DNA of 64,000 nucleotides, from contig SRSI01000009.1 of the NCBI GenBank assembly GCA_005656395.1, positions 682,001 through 746,000 on the forward strand, in the 5' to 3' direction. Shown piece by piece: positions 1 through 12,300 of this stretch. The position numbers and the translations under genes were made by a program. How positions within the stretch are numbered: the first letter of the stretch is position 1; each line of letters begins with the position of its first letter. The DNA comes from Strongyloides papillosus (taxonomy: Eukaryota > Nematoda > Chromadorea > Rhabditida > Strongyloididae). The notes under the pieces were generated by a model that was given only the letters and a program-made list of their open reading frames with translations, did no database searches and was not told the origin of the DNA.

Positions 1-2265
1 ATCTGGATCATCAAAAAATATTTTTCAAATATTCACTAAAAAAGCAATATCAAAACAGGGAAAAGAAACTAAACCACCAAGTGCAAGAAAAAATAATAGA
101 AAAAGTAAGCATAAGGAAGATAATGGTGAAAAACAAATTTTTGATAATCAAACAGTTGATGAATGTAATAAGTTATTAGAACGGAAAACTTTAAAAGTTC
201 AAAATGAAGACGATGGTGAGAATAAATATATTGTAAATGATTTAAATAGAAATCAAGTAACTAATACTGCTGATGATAAAAAAGGAAATCCACCACTGAA
301 ATTATCAAAAGCTGCAAAGAGTAATAAAGGTTCCAATAATCCTAATAATTTTGTGCTTATCAAGAATCAATCACCGTTAGTCCAAATGACAAATACTACT
401 GAATCATCAGATAGCTCTAATTCAAGTAACAGTACTTCTGATAAAGAAGAAAAAGTAACTGATACCAATACAAATGGGAAAGTTAATTCAATAGACGTTA
501 ACAATCCTGATAATTTATGGTACAAAAAGCAAATGATTAAATTTTTAAAAAGTATACCTAAATGTGGGTTAAAAAATGCAACAAGAGAAGTTGCATTTCA
601 ATGGCTTAATGCATATTTAAATTTTTTATCTATTAGAGTAACAAATAATAATTTCTTTTCCTCTAAGAATGACGGTCAAACATTTCATGCATTTTCGGAA
701 GAAGTTTTAATAAGGGTATGTTAAATATTGTCAATTATATAAAATAGTTTTAGATTATACATCAAGCTGCAGCTTTGTGTGAAAAAGAAAATATGCTATT
801 AAAATTACAAATACCTAAAAATGAAAAAGAAATCATTGTAATGTCTGATGTTCATGGAAGTTTGGCAGATATTTTCCGAGCATTCATTGTCTATGGCTTG
901 CCTGGTGATAAAACATACCTATTTTTGGGAGATTATGTTGATAGAGGAGAATATGAAGTTGAGATTGTAATATTATTATTTATATTGAAAATATGCTTTC
1001 CATATTCAATTTTTCTTTTGAGAGGTAACCACGAATTTCCTGATCAAAATAGAAAGTATGATTTTCCTAAAAATTGTAAAAAACAATTTTCATCAGCAAA
1101 TTATTGGAAAATACTGAATTTTGCTTTTAATCGTTTATCACTTGCAGCAATTATTGAAGATCAGATATATTGTTCTCATGGAGGAGTTTCGCAATGGTTA
1201 AAAGGTAGACATACAATAGAAAAGTTAGTTAAACCTCTGGATCAAAATAAAACACTTATTGAAAGGTTAATTATAACAGATACTGTTTGGAGCGATACAA
1301 TTAGAACTGAGAAACAAAAGCAAAAATTCCTTTTTTCTCCAACAATGAGGGGAATAGGTTACGCTTATTCTGAGAAAGGTCTAAAAGAAGTTCTTAATCT
1401 TCTTAAAATTAAAAAGGTAATTCGTGGTCATCATCCGCATAATGACGGTTTTTATGAAGATTATGAGAATATATGCTATACAGTTCATGCTAGACAAATA
1501 GAACATGGAAGTAAAGGAAGTATTTGCAAAATTTACAAAGATCACAAGACATCAAAAGTAATTTTAGAGGCTTTAAATTATCAGATAAATTTATTCTTTG
1601 AAGATCATATCAATATTGGATATGCAATAGATGATATAAGAAAAGAATATTTGATACGTCAAAAAGAGTTCCTTAACCAAGATCAAAGTAAAAATGTTAA
1701 TGAACAAAAAATTGCGAATATTTCATACAAGTTAAATTCTGTTAATTCAACTCAAGATAATGAAAAAATAAAAGAATGTTTTTACTGTAATAATTTTAAA
1801 ATTTTTATGAAAGAATGTTGCTCGAGAAACCGAATTTTTGTTACACATCTTCAAATTTTTACATTTATGATGAAGTACAAATATTTAAAAAGAACTGGAT
1901 ATCAGTCATTACTAAAAAGTACTACACCTGAATTAAACTTTAAATATTGTGTGGAGGAGTTTCCTTCATTCATCGATTTTATTCATAGTAATTTTCAAAG
2001 ACATCCTTCATTGATAACTCCAAAAGAAATTAAAATTATCCAACGTCTAAATGAAGGAATTTGTCGCTATGAACCAAGAGTAACAAAAACTAATGATATT
2101 AGGTACAATGTACTCCCAAATCAAATGTACTATGAAAATTCTGCAGAGGATGATGAAGAGAATATTGTCTCACCATTTTGTTCTTTAGAAGCAGATAAAC
2201 AAAAAGAAGATAATGAACATAAAGAGATCAAACTTTTATGTAGAACACTAGAGGATGATGAATAA
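1..2265 (+). CDS. Serine/threonine protein phosphatase, PP1-like, long N- and C-terminal extensions (5' partial)
   Basis: The frame is open from base 2, so the gene begins outside the window. Exons are 2-715 and 754-2265, joined in phase 0 across a 38-nt intron (716-753, GTATGT...TTTTAG), giving 741 visible residues. The first 190 or so residues are low-complexity, rich in K, N, S and D. The catalytic domain follows with the metallophosphatase signature: MSDVHG (about 268-273, family consensus GDIHG), GDYVDRG (about 297-303), LLRGNHE (about 326-332), YCSHGG, then RGHHPHNDG where most PP1s have RAHQ. The metal and phosphate ligands (D, H, D, R, N, H, H) are all present, so it is probably active. 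A tail of about 200 residues after the core holds several Cys pairs and an acidic end, unlike ordinary PP1. The start codon is not visible. It is probably a divergent, nematode-expanded PP1-type phosphatase; its substrate is unknown. Confidence 0.9.
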
Positions 2266-4188
2266 TAATTTTTTTTAATTTAATATTTTAAATAACATTA
2301 AACATGTAACGAATTTCTAACAAATTTTTTTCCTATATAATTCTATTAAAATAAAAAATGCAGAATTACAAAATATGCGCTTATAGAAGTATTAAATTTT
2401 TAATAATTTTCGTTTAAAATAAAAAAATCAATTTTAAATTCCAAAAATGAAAATATGCTTATTTTAAATTTCCTCATAAATTATTGGATTTTATTTTTAA
2501 ATTAAAATATAATTTCATGCGATTATGTTATTAAGGAAACCTTGAATGTATGTTTTTATAAAAACATCTGTGGTTGAAATGTTAAACCGAATTATAAGTA
2601 TATTATTTGATCATAATAATAATACAATAAATTTTTACCGTTTAAATTACCTTAAACATAACGTACAATAAAGATATGCCATACATGTTAAGAACTCATT
2701 TTAATTACACATTATCTATTATTAGAGGCATCTGTTAAAAACATGTTATTTGAGTTGAATAAATAAAACAAGTGTTTAAACCAATAGTTAAAGTTTGTAT
2801 AACGATTCCTATTGTTTTCCAACAACATTCATCCAATCAAACTTAAAATTTAGAAAATTTATTCTTTTTTAACAAAGAATAAAGAAAAGTAAGTCGGCAT
2901 TTTTATCTTTGTAATGTTGCCTCAGATAATATATAAATATTTTAACTTTGAATAAAAGTTTCTAAAAAGGGAATAAAAAACAGCTGTTTAGCGGTAGTAT
3001 TTAAGTATCTATAGAAGTTTCCATCTATCGAATTGAAATTACGTGATTGCGCAAACGAATAGCAGTTTCCTCTCGCCTGTCACAGATACTCCACTTTATT
3101 ATCTCTTTATTAGATACATTCTATCTTCATGTTCTATTTTTATAGTTTAAGTAACGCCTTTTCTTTACATGTGCCTTATTTTACCTGGATCTATTAAAAG
3201 CATAATGATACTTTAAATTTTGATCATTTTCATTATTGTACCTATTAATTTATTTTAAAAAAGTAATTAAGATTAATACTATAATATTATATATCAAACT
3301 TTGAGAACAATCAACCATGAAAATTAGATCTACATGTATGATGAAAGAGATAAATAGTGAGTGATTTTAACGATTTGAGTAATTGAAAGATGAGTTAAAT
3401 GACCTCTTATAAAATAGTCAAATTGTCCTATTAGTATTCTGTTTTCTATTTTACATTGGAAATTATACCTTTATAATTTTTCATTCTTTCATTTATACTT
3501 ATTATTATAACTTTATATTATTTCCATTTCAATAACATGTCATAAATTTCTTGATGTCAATATGGAATATTAATAATTCTTTTATTATTTTTTTTAAAAA
3601 GATTAATAATCAACTGTAATAATTTATAAAAAAAAATATAAATAATGCTATTCACCATAATTTATGATGATAATTCAACACATTTAATCAAACTTTCAAA
3701 TTACTTTTTTTTCCATAAAAAATATTTAAATTTTGTAATGTACTTTTTAGTTTACTTTTCATATTGTTTTTTTTTGGAATTTAATATTATGATAATAAAG
3801 TGCTTAATTGGTATATCTGTATAGACAAATATTAATTTTATTTCTTCTGTCACATCAAATAAAAAATATTTAGAAAAAAAATCTTATTTATACATTACTT
3901 TTATTATCTTTACCTTGAGTTATGCTAATGAATTAAGTTGCTTTTATTGATTTACATTTATTTAATTTGAAAGTTTTATTGAATCACCATAAAAGAATAC
4001 TATCTAAATAAAAATTTTTTGTCATGCAACTTTAATAAATAAAGTCATTAATCATATTAATTCAAATTTTATTTTACCCTTACATTTTATGTATCATTTA
4101 GCAGTATATAACCGTTTTAAACACTATCAGCTATTTAAAAATACTGAACATTAAATTAATTGTAGTATGGTTATATCTTTTCACAGAA
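2266..4188. other. Intergenic region, AT-rich, with one GC-richer island
   Basis: No supported gene. The stretch at about 2980-3090 is visibly richer in G+C than its surroundings. It contains TTGCGCA at 3047-3053 within a C/EBP-like palindrome context (ATTGCGCAAA) and a short minus-strand open stretch without an ATG. It may be a regulatory element. The rest is AT-rich sequence with homopolymer runs. Confidence 0.5.
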
Positions 4189-4728
4189 ATGTCAATGTTC
4201 CCGCCAAATATACCAAAATACTTCGGTGTATGGTCTTTCTCTTATAGTACTACTTTTATTTTGTCATTTAAATTTATTTTTCTTCATTCATTTATATTTA
4301 TCTGTCACTTTTTTAGAAATCATTTTTATTAATACTATGGAGAACAAACAAATTCCCGAGGACAACTTTATTACCCCAGATCGTCCTAATTTGCACGATA
4401 ATTCTTGTGATTCTGGAAAAGGATCTGATACTTCCATGTCACCTGATGATCAAAATAACATGCCGCCTGTTAAAGTAAGTTTACATTTTTGGATTATATA
4501 TTTTATAAAAACTAAATATAGGATGTTCATAATACACCTGCTATTATCAAGTTAAGAAAGGCAACTCAAGAGTTCCATGTCCATTCACCATCTGATAGTA
4601 TGTTATCACCTTGTACTCAGAAATTATTTGCTCATCAATTAAACAATAAGAAATCTGCCTCACATCCTTTGAATATACTTAGAATGAAGCATCAACAAAT
4701 GTTTCCATCAAATCAAAATACTAATTAA
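4189..4728 (+). CDS. Small three-exon phosphosite-rich protein, unknown
   Basis: I propose exons 4189-4225, 4317-4474 and 4522-4728, giving 133 residues. The introns are 91 nt (GTGTAT...TTTTTAG) and 47 nt (GTAAGT...TATAG), and all junction phases agree. The first ATG lies 3 nt after a good acceptor (TTTTCACAG, AG at 4185-4186), as expected for a trans-spliced mRNA. If exon 1 is wrong, the protein starts at 4337 (MENKQIPEDN) and has 113 residues. The product has no signal peptide or membrane segment. It is rich in S/T-P sites (TPDRP, MSPDD, HSPSD, LSPCT) and has a short SPCTQKLFAHQL stretch in the middle that looks like a linear interaction motif. It could be a small nuclear or cell-cycle-regulated protein, but I do not recognise the family. 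It lies 325 bp upstream of the transthyretin-like gene on the same strand. Confidence 0.7.
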
Positions 4729-5053
4729 TTTAACACATTCAAAATATCTAATCTTCTTTTTATTAACTACTTATAACTATTTAGATATATGTATATAAAT
4801 TGTAAATTACCTCTGACAAAATAAAAGTTATTTAAATGAATTTTTAAAGTTAATAGAATATATCTATTTGTAATAAGAAAGATGTTGTTGTAATGTAGAA
4901 CAATAAACTTTCTCTATGATAATTTTAAACATTAAAAGAATAAATAGATGGAAATAATATTTTTATACACTTATCTTATTAATATTTTATCTTATCTTTT
5001 CTTAACTTTTATTTTTATAAACATATTATTATATTGATCTTCTTTTAGAAAAA

Positions 5054-5518
5054 ATGAAATTTTTCTTCCTGATTTTTGTATTTGGTTTGTATTTGGGTTT
5101 AGTTAACGGAAATGCAGGAGTTGCTTTAAGAGCAACTGCAATTAAGGGACAACTTAATTGTGGTAACAAACCATATGAAGGTGCCTTTGTCCGTCTTTTC
5201 AGATCTTCTGGAAAGGAAGACAACAAAGAAATTCTTGATACAAGAATGACATCACCAGGTGGATTATATCATATTGAAGGAAACACTAATGGAAGACCAT
5301 TGAATGAAACCGATCTTGATGCATATGTAAGAATTTACCACAAATGTGGACTTGATGAGAAGAAAAATGAATACAGAAAGTTTGGTTTTAAATTACCACC
5401 ACAATACGTTACAAACGGAAGAATTGCCAAGAAAACTTATGATGCTGGAATTTTAAATCTTGAAGTAATATTCCCAAAAGAAACTAAGGACAAGAAATTT
5501 GTTGAAAATCCACAATAA
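5054..5518 (+). CDS. Transthyretin-like (TTR) secreted protein
   Basis: Single exon, 154 residues. It has a clear signal peptide (MKFFFLIFVFGLYLGLVNG, predicted cut near residue 19), followed by the nematode TTR-family pattern: a G-x-L-x-C strand (KGQLNCG), then KPYEGAFVRLF, a D-rich turn, GLYHIEG, then a second Cys in the Y-x-K-C-G context (YHKCG). The ATG is 5 nt after a TTTTAG acceptor (AG at 5047-5048), consistent with trans-splicing. Nematode TTR-like proteins are abundant secreted proteins with a transthyretin fold. One, TTR-52 of C. elegans, bridges apoptotic cells to phagocytes, but most have no known ligand. An AATAAA overlaps the stop codon, and a further one lies about 70 nt downstream. 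Confidence 0.93.
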   Translation: MKFFFLIFVFGLYLGLVNGNAGVALRATAIKGQLNCGNKPYEGAFVRLFRSSGKEDNKEILDTRMTSPGGLYHIEGNTNGRPLNETDLDAYVRIYHKCGLDEKKNEYRKFGFKLPPQYVTNGRIAKKTYDAGILNLEVIFPKETKDKKFVENPQ

Positions 5519-5888
5519 ATACGTTTAAATTTAATCATTTATTTACCAATCAAATATTTTATTTAATACGGTTACAGAGGTTACATTTTAATAAAATAGC
5601 ATAAACAAAATATTTTTAAAAATACATTTTAATTTAATATTTTTTTCCTTTTACTGTATATTGCGTGATCATATCCCCTTATAATTTAAAGCTATTACAT
5701 CATCTTATTAAAGGAGTAGTTAATTTTATTGCAATTTTATTTTCTAACCCACTACAGAATATTTTTGATGGTTTTATTATTCATTGTTGATTGACAATTC
5801 TCTTTAAACAAAATAATACTCATTCTCTTCATAAATAAAATTTACATTAATTAAGATGTTTTAATGAAATGAAACAAATTATTTATGC
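5519..5888. other. Convergent 3' intergenic spacer
   Basis: Spacer between the 3' ends of two convergent genes. It is AT-rich with polyadenylation-like AATAAA on both strands; nothing else is seen. Confidence 0.5.
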
Positions 5889-7139
5889 TTAACTAATTTC
5901 ATAACAACAGCTCTCTAGTTCATCATTCAACGTTTGTATTATGTCATCCTCTCCAATAAGTAGATAATCATCTTGAATATCAACATTTTCTGCCAAATCA
6001 ACAGAAATATCATCTTCAAGACCTTTAGCACCACAATACTCGAGCATTTCGATGTTTTTTCCAAGTTTTAAATTTTGATTATAATCATTACTGTTCCAAA
6101 TTTCTGAATTCCAAAATGACTTAGGAGCATCATCACATCCTAACTCTTTTAAACTTGGCCTTTCTTGACCATTCCATTGAAAATTATTCCAATTATCTTT
6201 ATCAATGTCATCTTCTGCTGCTGCCTCACCACCAAGTAGTATATCATCATCGTCATCATATGTTTCAACAACTGATGTTAAGAATGAATGTGCAAATGTT
6301 GAAATTGACATTGAATTATAGGAATTAGAAAATGAAATAGTTTTAGAATCTTCATTGTTATCATCTTCTATTATTGACTGAATTGAATTTATTGACATCG
6401 ATAATGTTGGTGTTGGAGCATTTATGTTATTAGATGATTCTTCTAGTATTAAATTGTTATTTTTATTTTTAATACTACATAAAGCTTCATTTAATGGATG
6501 TTTTGTATCTTTCATAATAGACTCAATATACATACTCATTTTAGATGTTTTTAATTCACTTTTGAATAATTTTATCATTTCACGATATAATAATTCACTT
6601 GAATTTTCCAATAATTCATTTTTGCACTTTCCAAAATTATTTTTTAAAGAATAATGTAATGGATGTTGATTGTTATTATAAATAGAAGTTAAATAAATTT
6701 CAATATAGTCAATAGAATTTTTTTTCTTTCTATCAATATTTTTATAATTTTTTTTATTGCTTTTTTCAAAAATATTATATTTGCTTATACTTTTTTTTGA
6801 ATTACTTTTTTTTATAGTATGATTCAATTTATCATTCATTAAATTACAATCCATATTATAATTTAAAGATATTATATCATTTATAGAGGGAATAACTGAT
6901 GAATAATTCAAAAAGTTAAACTTTCCTATATCTGATAAATTTTCATATTCTTTCTCAGAAATAATAGTAGCAATATCTTCATCAATAAATGGTATATCAA
7001 GAATTTTCTCATTCCATTTTATATTTTTTTCTTCATCTACATTTTCACCATACGACATTTCATTATCTAACCATGATTCAGTAATAACATATTTATTATC
7101 TTTTATTAGTGAAATTTTGAGATTAAAATATTCTACCAT
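5889..7139 (-). CDS. Acidic low-complexity protein, unknown
   Basis: Uninterrupted frame of 416 residues beginning with ATG at 7139. A reading frame this long in such AT-rich DNA is unlikely by chance. No signal peptide or membrane segment is seen. The protein is Asn/Ser/Asp/Glu-rich, with a KKSNSKKSISK basic patch near residue 110, a poly-acidic block (YDDDDDILLGG) near 295, and a C-terminal third carrying Trp-rich acidic motifs (DNWNNFQWNG, KSFWNSEIWNS, DDYLLIGEDD). The repeated aromatic residues next to acidic clusters could be short interaction motifs of the LIR type, but this is inference. No family is recognised. Codon use matches its neighbours. No clear splice acceptor lies immediately upstream of the ATG. 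Confidence 0.75.
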   Translation of the reverse strand: MVEYFNLKISLIKDNKYVITESWLDNEMSYGENVDEEKNIKWNEKILDIPFIDEDIATIISEKEYENLSDIGKFNFLNYSSVIPSINDIISLNYNMDCNLMNDKLNHTIKKSNSKKSISKYNIFEKSNKKNYKNIDRKKKNSIDYIEIYLTSIYNNNQHPLHYSLKNNFGKCKNELLENSSELLYREMIKLFKSELKTSKMSMYIESIMKDTKHPLNEALCSIKNKNNNLILEESSNNINAPTPTLSMSINSIQSIIEDDNNEDSKTISFSNSYNSMSISTFAHSFLTSVVETYDDDDDILLGGEAAAEDDIDKDNWNNFQWNGQERPSLKELGCDDAPKSFWNSEIWNSNDYNQNLKLGKNIEMLEYCGAKGLEDDISVDLAENVDIQDDYLLIGEDDIIQTLNDELESCCYEIS

Positions 7140-8146
7140 AACATATAAGATGAGAGAATAAATTAAGGGAAAAAATAGTTATTCAAAGAAAAAATAAAAA
7201 CGTGAGAAGGTTGAATGTGTATACATAAATGATATAATAACTGTTGCGCATAAAGTTTGCTACTATTTGAATAAATCTTTCTTTTATATCATATACATTC
7301 AATGATACTCCAACAAGTTCCAAATCTATACAATCTTTATAACACTATACACCACGCCTGATTTTTTTGTTATGTTAATAATTGAAAAATAAGACTCAAC
7401 ATATTATTTATGTATTTCCATATATATGCATAAAACGATTTAATATTATATACTAGTAATATTAACATATCAACTTAATTTTCATTTTATTTGTCATTGT
7501 TTACTGTTTCTATTAGAAAAACAATATTTAATTTTGATTTATACATAAAACGATAAATAACAATCATATTTAACATTAATTTATTTAATTATCAATTTAT
7601 TTTTTTATTGTATATTTTTAATGAAATACACAGTAAAACAACATTTAAAATGGTAAAAGAATCCCGTAAAATGTATGAGAAATGTGTGCATATATTGTTG
7701 AATGTATACACGCTTGTATTCATAGATGGTAAAAGTATAAAAAGGTATTGAAATTTCTATATAAATACTTTTAGCTTCAAATAATGTTAAAAAAAATTCT
7801 TCTATATACAAATCGTATATATATTATATAATTATGGAAAAAATGAAACAATATAAAATCATTTGAATATGATTTAAAATTCAAAACTTTTATCTACATA
7901 CTTTAAGAAAATAAAAACTATATATTATACAATTTATAACCCTTAAAAACTACCGGACGTCTTTAGATATACCTATTTATACTATTATTTGAAGCCAATT
8001 GTATTCAGATGGCAAAACATTTTGAATGATTCTTTAACAAAATTAAACACTATGATCAATCGAGGTGATAAAAAGGCACAGAGATCATGAAACATTATAG
8101 TATAAAATTATAATTTTCCATTTAACACTTTGATATACATATTGAT
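7140..8146. other. Intergenic region
   Basis: Lies upstream of the acidic hypothetical gene and downstream of the POU gene, both on the minus strand. It contains TTGCGCA at 7244-7250, about 105 bp upstream of the ATG at 7139. No gene is seen; the short reading frame at 7605-7811 is low-complexity. Confidence 0.45.
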
Positions 8147-9336
8147 TTATACTGTGCCAACAATTCGTCTTGTCTTTTGCCTTCTATTACAAAACCATAC
8201 GCGAATAACTTCTTTATCTAAATTTAAATGATTTGCTATCTTATCCATTGCATCGTGATCTGGACGTTCATCTCGTTCAAAAAGTTGATTTAATAAATCG
8301 CGTTGTGTAGCATCAAGATTTGTACGTTTACGCCTTTTCTTAAGATTACCAACAACTTGTCCATCTAAAGAAGATTTTCTTTTACCATGTATTTCATCAC
8401 TACTTATAATATTGTTTTCGCAATCCATTACAGGAGATTCATTTATAATATTTTGTCTTTGACCATACTAAAAATTAACACATAATATTTAAATTATATT
8501 GTTTGTTTATTTGTCAAACATACCTTTGAATGTAACTTTTTTTGATTAATTTCTTCTGCTGTTTTTCCACTTTTTAGCATTTCATCCGTCACAACAATCC
8601 ACTCTGCTAACAATGGTCGTAACTTACACATATTTTTGAATGATAAATTTAAAGCTTCAAATCTTGAGATAGTAGTTTGAGAGAAATCAGTTCCATATCT
8701 ATGACCGAGTTGTTGACCAACATCACCTTGTGTAAAACCGAAACGTATTCTACTATTTTTAAAATGAAGAGCAAATTCTTCAATTTCCTCTTTTTCTGCA
8801 TCATTCATAACATTTTTAGGTTTATTTTTAATTGATGGTGAAACAAGTCTACCTTCGGTCATATTTGTATGTAAAAAGTCATTTATTGCTATTTTTTCAT
8901 TATCTCCTATACTTTCAATTCCTTGTCTGGTATTGCATAAATTCTTTAATAAATTTGTCATATCATTGATATGATTTTGGTTTGATATACCATTCAATGA
9001 TGTTGGTAAAATATTATGATTTAAAAATGGAGTTAAATTACATCCTTCAAAGACATTATTTCTGTTTTGTTCTTGCAGAGTTGGAGTTGCTGTAGCAAGA
9101 AAGTTAGTAAATAACGTTTGATCCATTGGAAATACTGAATTTAACATTATTTGAGCTTTAACTGCTTCTAAAATTTGGTTATTAGCAAAGTTGTTCAAAT
9201 TGGTATAACAATGATTACTGGTAGGTGATGATTCTTTTTCTGGTGTCGGTGGTAAATCTTCACTCTTAACATTATCGTTAACATTAGCCATTTTTATAGC
9301 ATTCATGAGAGCAAAAATTGTTAATTGTTCATCCAT
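8147..9336 (-). CDS. ceh-18: POU-homeodomain transcription factor, CEH-18-like
   Basis: Exon 1 is 9336-8524 and exon 2 is 8467-8147, joined in phase 0 across a 56-nt intron (GTATGT...TTTTTAG), giving 377 residues. The N-terminal 175 residues are N/T-rich, as in activation regions. The POU-specific domain spans about 178-253 ([34 protein letters not shown]). The homeodomain spans about 314-373 ([38 protein letters not shown]). The TNLD...RPDHD...[10 protein letters not shown] signature is what I recall of C. elegans CEH-18, a POU factor acting in gonadal sheath cells to control oocyte meiotic arrest and in epidermal fate. It differs from UNC-86 and CEH-6 at these positions. An acceptor (GTTTTAG, AG at 9341-9340) lies 3 nt before the ATG. 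It is flanked upstream by a 7.5-kb desert likely to hold its control elements. The gene symbol is from memory, not a search. Confidence 0.9.
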
Positions 9337-12300
9337 ACTCTAAAACAATAAAATTATAAATAAAATTATGAATAAAAAGTTAAAAGAGTAAGATATATTT
9401 AAATAACAATATCATATATAACGCAATATTTTAATATACAATAAATAAAAGAATAATATATATTTATAAATTAAAAATAATGTGTAATGAACAATACATT
9501 AAATAAATAATAAAAAAAAAGTTTAGTAAATTAAAATGTCAAAGTTTAAGAAGAGGATAGATAGAAAATTTGAATTATAAGATTGTCTCCGTATTTTCAC
9601 CATCGTATATTTTATGAATAAAAAAACATTTTGTATTACAAATTACCTTGCATAGATTAGTGTGAAAAAAGAAAGTGTAACATTGTTTATGCGTACAAAA
9701 TACATTTTAATGTATCACTGTGACTGAATTTATTATGTATTATAAAAAATTCATCTGATAAATTATAAAATTCTATTGTGTTACGTTAAGGAAAGTAAAT
9801 AAAAAATGGAGGGATAGGAATTATGATAATATCAGATGAAAATTGCTTTGAAATAGATTTGGTACTAATTATATACATTAATTTTATAAATTTAAAAATT
9901 AATGTTCTATATATAAAATAATAATATAAAAATATGATATATATTTTATTCACACCACCAAAAAGAAAGTAGAGAACCGATTGTTTATAAGTGACACTGA
10001 TTAGCATATATTTTCTCAAAAGTCTTCATCCAAACTTTTGACATCTATCACATTTATTATATTGCCCCTTCTTCAACATTTTATTGCGCAGTCCCTCAAC
10101 TGTAGTAATAAATATATAATGTATTTATAATTTCAATATGAAATTTTTCTTTGATAATCTGAATAAAATAAAAGAATTTCATTCTTAATCATCTTATTAA
10201 TATATAACTTTATTTACCAGCTTCTCACGAAGTTTTTAATTAATACAAAAAAGGATCATTTAGTAGTAATAATCAAAAACTTCACACTATAAGCTAATTG
10301 GAAAATTATACTGCAAAATTAATAAAAAGTTTCAAGAGATTGAAAAGCTGGTTACAAACAATTTATTATTATTATAAAAAAAATTAATAGTTAAAATAAG
10401 AAAAATGAAAGTTTGCAATAACTGGTATATAGAGTGAACTGATTACTGTGTGAAGTATGACTAATAACATTAGCATAAAAATGGTTTATTCATTATCATC
10501 ATATTTTGTCTCTCCAAAACAAGGAACACAAAATTTATTATCTTTAATAAATAACGTTAAAAATAAATAATGGCATGATTAAAAATTCCTATACTTATGC
10601 AATATGAAAATTATTCAAATTCTCTATCCAAAAATTTTTAACAACAAGTTAACAAGAGACACATGTGCCGTAAACAGGAGTAACAAATCATAAAATTCTT
10701 TTTTCAATTCTTTGAATATGAATGTTGGTAAAAGCAAAAATTTTGTTTAATATATCCAAGTGACATAATTTTTGTGATAACAAATGTATTTACTAGTCTT
10801 ACTACTTTAATATTTAATTCATTGAAATTTGAATTAAAAAAAGCTGACAATGCAATAAAAATAAATTAATGTCTGTTGAAGAAGGGAAATAAAAACATTA
10901 ATATGAGTTAAAAAAGATATTTTGTGGTTAATAACAAGAAGAAAAAAGTAAAAAATCATTTTAGAAAAGTTGGCCCTAAAAATGACAATATAATAGAAGG
11001 TATATAAAATAAGAGAAAAAATAACCTTAGTTTTGAATTACTAATTGGGGTTGTGAAAGCATTTTTTTTATTATATTTTTTATTGGAAGGTATTTTTGAA
11101 ACAAAATAATATTTAAAAAAAATCATAAAAATGAGAGAAAAATTCTATTTTTACGGTCTATAAAGATGATATATATGTTTATAAATGTAGAAATATATTT
11201 ATATATATTTTATATATGCATTTGTAAATTAAAAAAAAACAAAAAACATTTTGACTTTTCGACATCATTATTTGAATCTTCTTTAAAATGTGAAATATTA
11301 TTAAAATAATTTCCACACTTTTAATTACTCCATTTATTATATGTAAGGAAATAACATTATTAAATTATACCTCTTATAATAGTTAAAAGTTATTATTCAA
11401 TATGTATTAAACATATTTAAAATTCTAAATATTTATAAAAAGATGTATAATATGTAGATAAATTAAAATATATATAAATGTAAATTTGGTATAATTGTAA
11501 TAGCAGGAAAAAGTATTAATTTATGTGATAATAGAATTTTGTAAGAGCACTCTCATTCTATTTATGCTTTTTGTGGAATGAATAGAAAAAGCCTGTTTTT
11601 TTAAAAGATTTATATGAAACTGTTTTGAAGAATATTATTAAAAAGCTTTTGTACATTAAATTGGTAAGAAAGTTTTGTTAAAATTATAAAAGAGTAATGA
11701 AAAAAAATTTAAATGATATAATAAACAATAATTTACTGGTTAAAACAAAAAATATTTTTTATATATCGTAAAGTACAAAAATTATGTGTTAATTAGAGTA
11801 TTTGTTAAACCATTATTAATAGTTCATGATGAATAGTATTAAGAAAAAGTTAACAATCTTTTAGTTAACAAACATACGCATATAACGTCTTATAAAAAAT
11901 TAAAATAAATATGTAAGAATTGAAATTTTAACATTCCAACTAATTCAAAATTATTAGCAAACTATATAAAAATATATATTTTAAGAGAGTCTGTTTTATA
12001 TGCTAATTTAAAATTATGAAACCCCACCAGTGAATATGTTAAAATTTGAAGAATGAATGAAATGAAAATGCTAGGAACAAATTTAATATTTTGTTTGCTT
12101 AAATTTAGTTATTAAAATGGATTGTTAAGTAAATATTGTTTAAATTAAAATTTTAATATTAAATTGAAATATTTTGATAAACTATAAAAAAAAGAATCAC
12201 AAAGTTATAGAGCATTCTTAACAAATAAAATAACAATATTGTTATAGAAAATATAAAGAATGAAAAGTTTTTTACAATTACATTGAGTTCAAAACATAGT

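Noticed and set aside
2985..3110. 31-codon minus-strand open stretch in the GC-richer island
   Set aside because: No ATG and no clear exon borders; a regulatory reading is simpler.
9786..10019. 77-codon minus-strand frame upstream of the POU gene
   Set aside because: It lacks an ATG at its start, is Ile/Tyr/Phe-rich and has no family signal; the neighbouring GC-richer patch is more likely regulatory.
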